Positions 13,383 through 13,486 of a stretch of DNA of 13,486 nt are shown one piece after another. The notes under the pieces are model-generated. The model was not told the origin of the DNA, made no database searches, and was given only the letters and a program-made list of their open reading frames with translations. The first letter of the stretch is position 1. Each line of letters opens with the position of its first letter. The DNA is from Christensenella sp. UBA1214. Lineage in GTDB: Bacteria; Bacillota; Clostridia; Christensenellales; CAG-138. The DNA is taken from assembly GCA_002309375.1 (NCBI GenBank), contig DBXK01000047.1:10840-24325 (forward strand), written 5' to 3'. The position numbers and the translations under genes are program-made.

Positions 13383-13454
13383 GGCGGCGGTACGGATCGA
13401 ATTTCGATATGCCGCTTCGCCGCCCGATATGCTTGCACGGCAAACCCGATATGC
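13383..13454. repeat. right-edge inverted and direct repeats upstream of the giant gene
   Basis: CGATATGC occurs three times, at 13405-13412, 13425-13432 and 13447-13454. GGCGGCG (13383-13389) can pair with CGCCGCC (13418-13424), enclosing ATCGAA-T-TTCGAT (13396-13408). On the minus strand this structure is followed by TTATTTATTTTT, so it could be the terminator of a gene beyond the right edge. Alternatively it is a fragment of a dispersed hairpin repeat, like the left edge. No gene is supported in 13351-13486. Confidence 0.4.
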
Positions 13455-13486
13455 CTGCGAAAATGAATTGTCAATCTAAGTGCAAC

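Noticed and set aside
1..13486. CRISPR array, prophage, insertion sequence, toxin-antitoxin or defence system
   Set aside because: No regularly spaced long direct repeats, transposase, integrase, nuclease or toxin motifs were seen on either strand.

Overview
The window looks like chromosomal DNA from an anaerobic, GC-rich Clostridia-type Firmicute, probably a gut commensal. This is inferred from several signs: strong AGGAGG-type ribosome binding sites, near-consensus sigma-A promoters, a CIRCE/HrcA operator on a heat-shock gene, a Clostridia-style anaerobic glycerol-3-phosphate operon, and a secreted protein ending in a dockerin. No tRNA, rRNA, CRISPR array, transposase or phage gene was seen.

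Layout. (1) 1-1473: short palindromic repeat DNA, then a small putative lipoprotein gene overlapping a seven-helix YwaF-like membrane protein gene, closed by a strong terminator. (2) 1491-2426, minus: an alpha/beta hydrolase of the monoacylglycerol lipase/lysophospholipase type. It has its own sigma-A promoter, back to back with the promoter of the next operon. (3) 2566-7706, plus: a tight five-gene operon of glycerol kinase (glpK), a GlpA-like FAD dehydrogenase with a C-terminal four-cysteine BFD-type domain, an FAD/NAD(P) oxidoreductase, a DUF1667 four-cysteine protein and a Nudix hydrolase, closed by a terminator. (4) 7787-8476: a heat-inducible Hsp20 unit with a perfect 18-bp palindrome, a CIRCE element overlapping a perfect-consensus promoter, a long leader, the gene and a terminator. 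(5) 8477-8691: intergenic DNA with a REP-like palindrome and the terminator of the gene to its right. (6) 8692-13260, minus: a 1522-residue secreted multidomain protein with its own strong promoter, then repeat-rich DNA to the window's end.

How the genes fit together. The divergent lipase could release glycerol from monoacylglycerols. GlpK would phosphorylate it, and the GlpA-like/oxidoreductase/DUF1667 trio would oxidise glycerol-3-phosphate to dihydroxyacetone phosphate and pass electrons on through flavin and Fe-S centres. The Nudix enzyme is translationally coupled to this operon and its role there is unexplained.

The most unusual object is the giant secreted protein. It combines two gingipain-type 'cleaved adhesin' jelly rolls, a domain closely resembling gingipain DUF2436, a Big2 domain, a propeller-like region, an InlB/Flg_new-like repeat, three copies of a roughly 115-residue module I do not recognise, and a C-terminal dockerin. 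No catalytic domain was recognised, so a binding or adhesive role is inferred. The long ORFs antisense to glpA, the oxidoreductase and the giant gene are codon-bias shadows.
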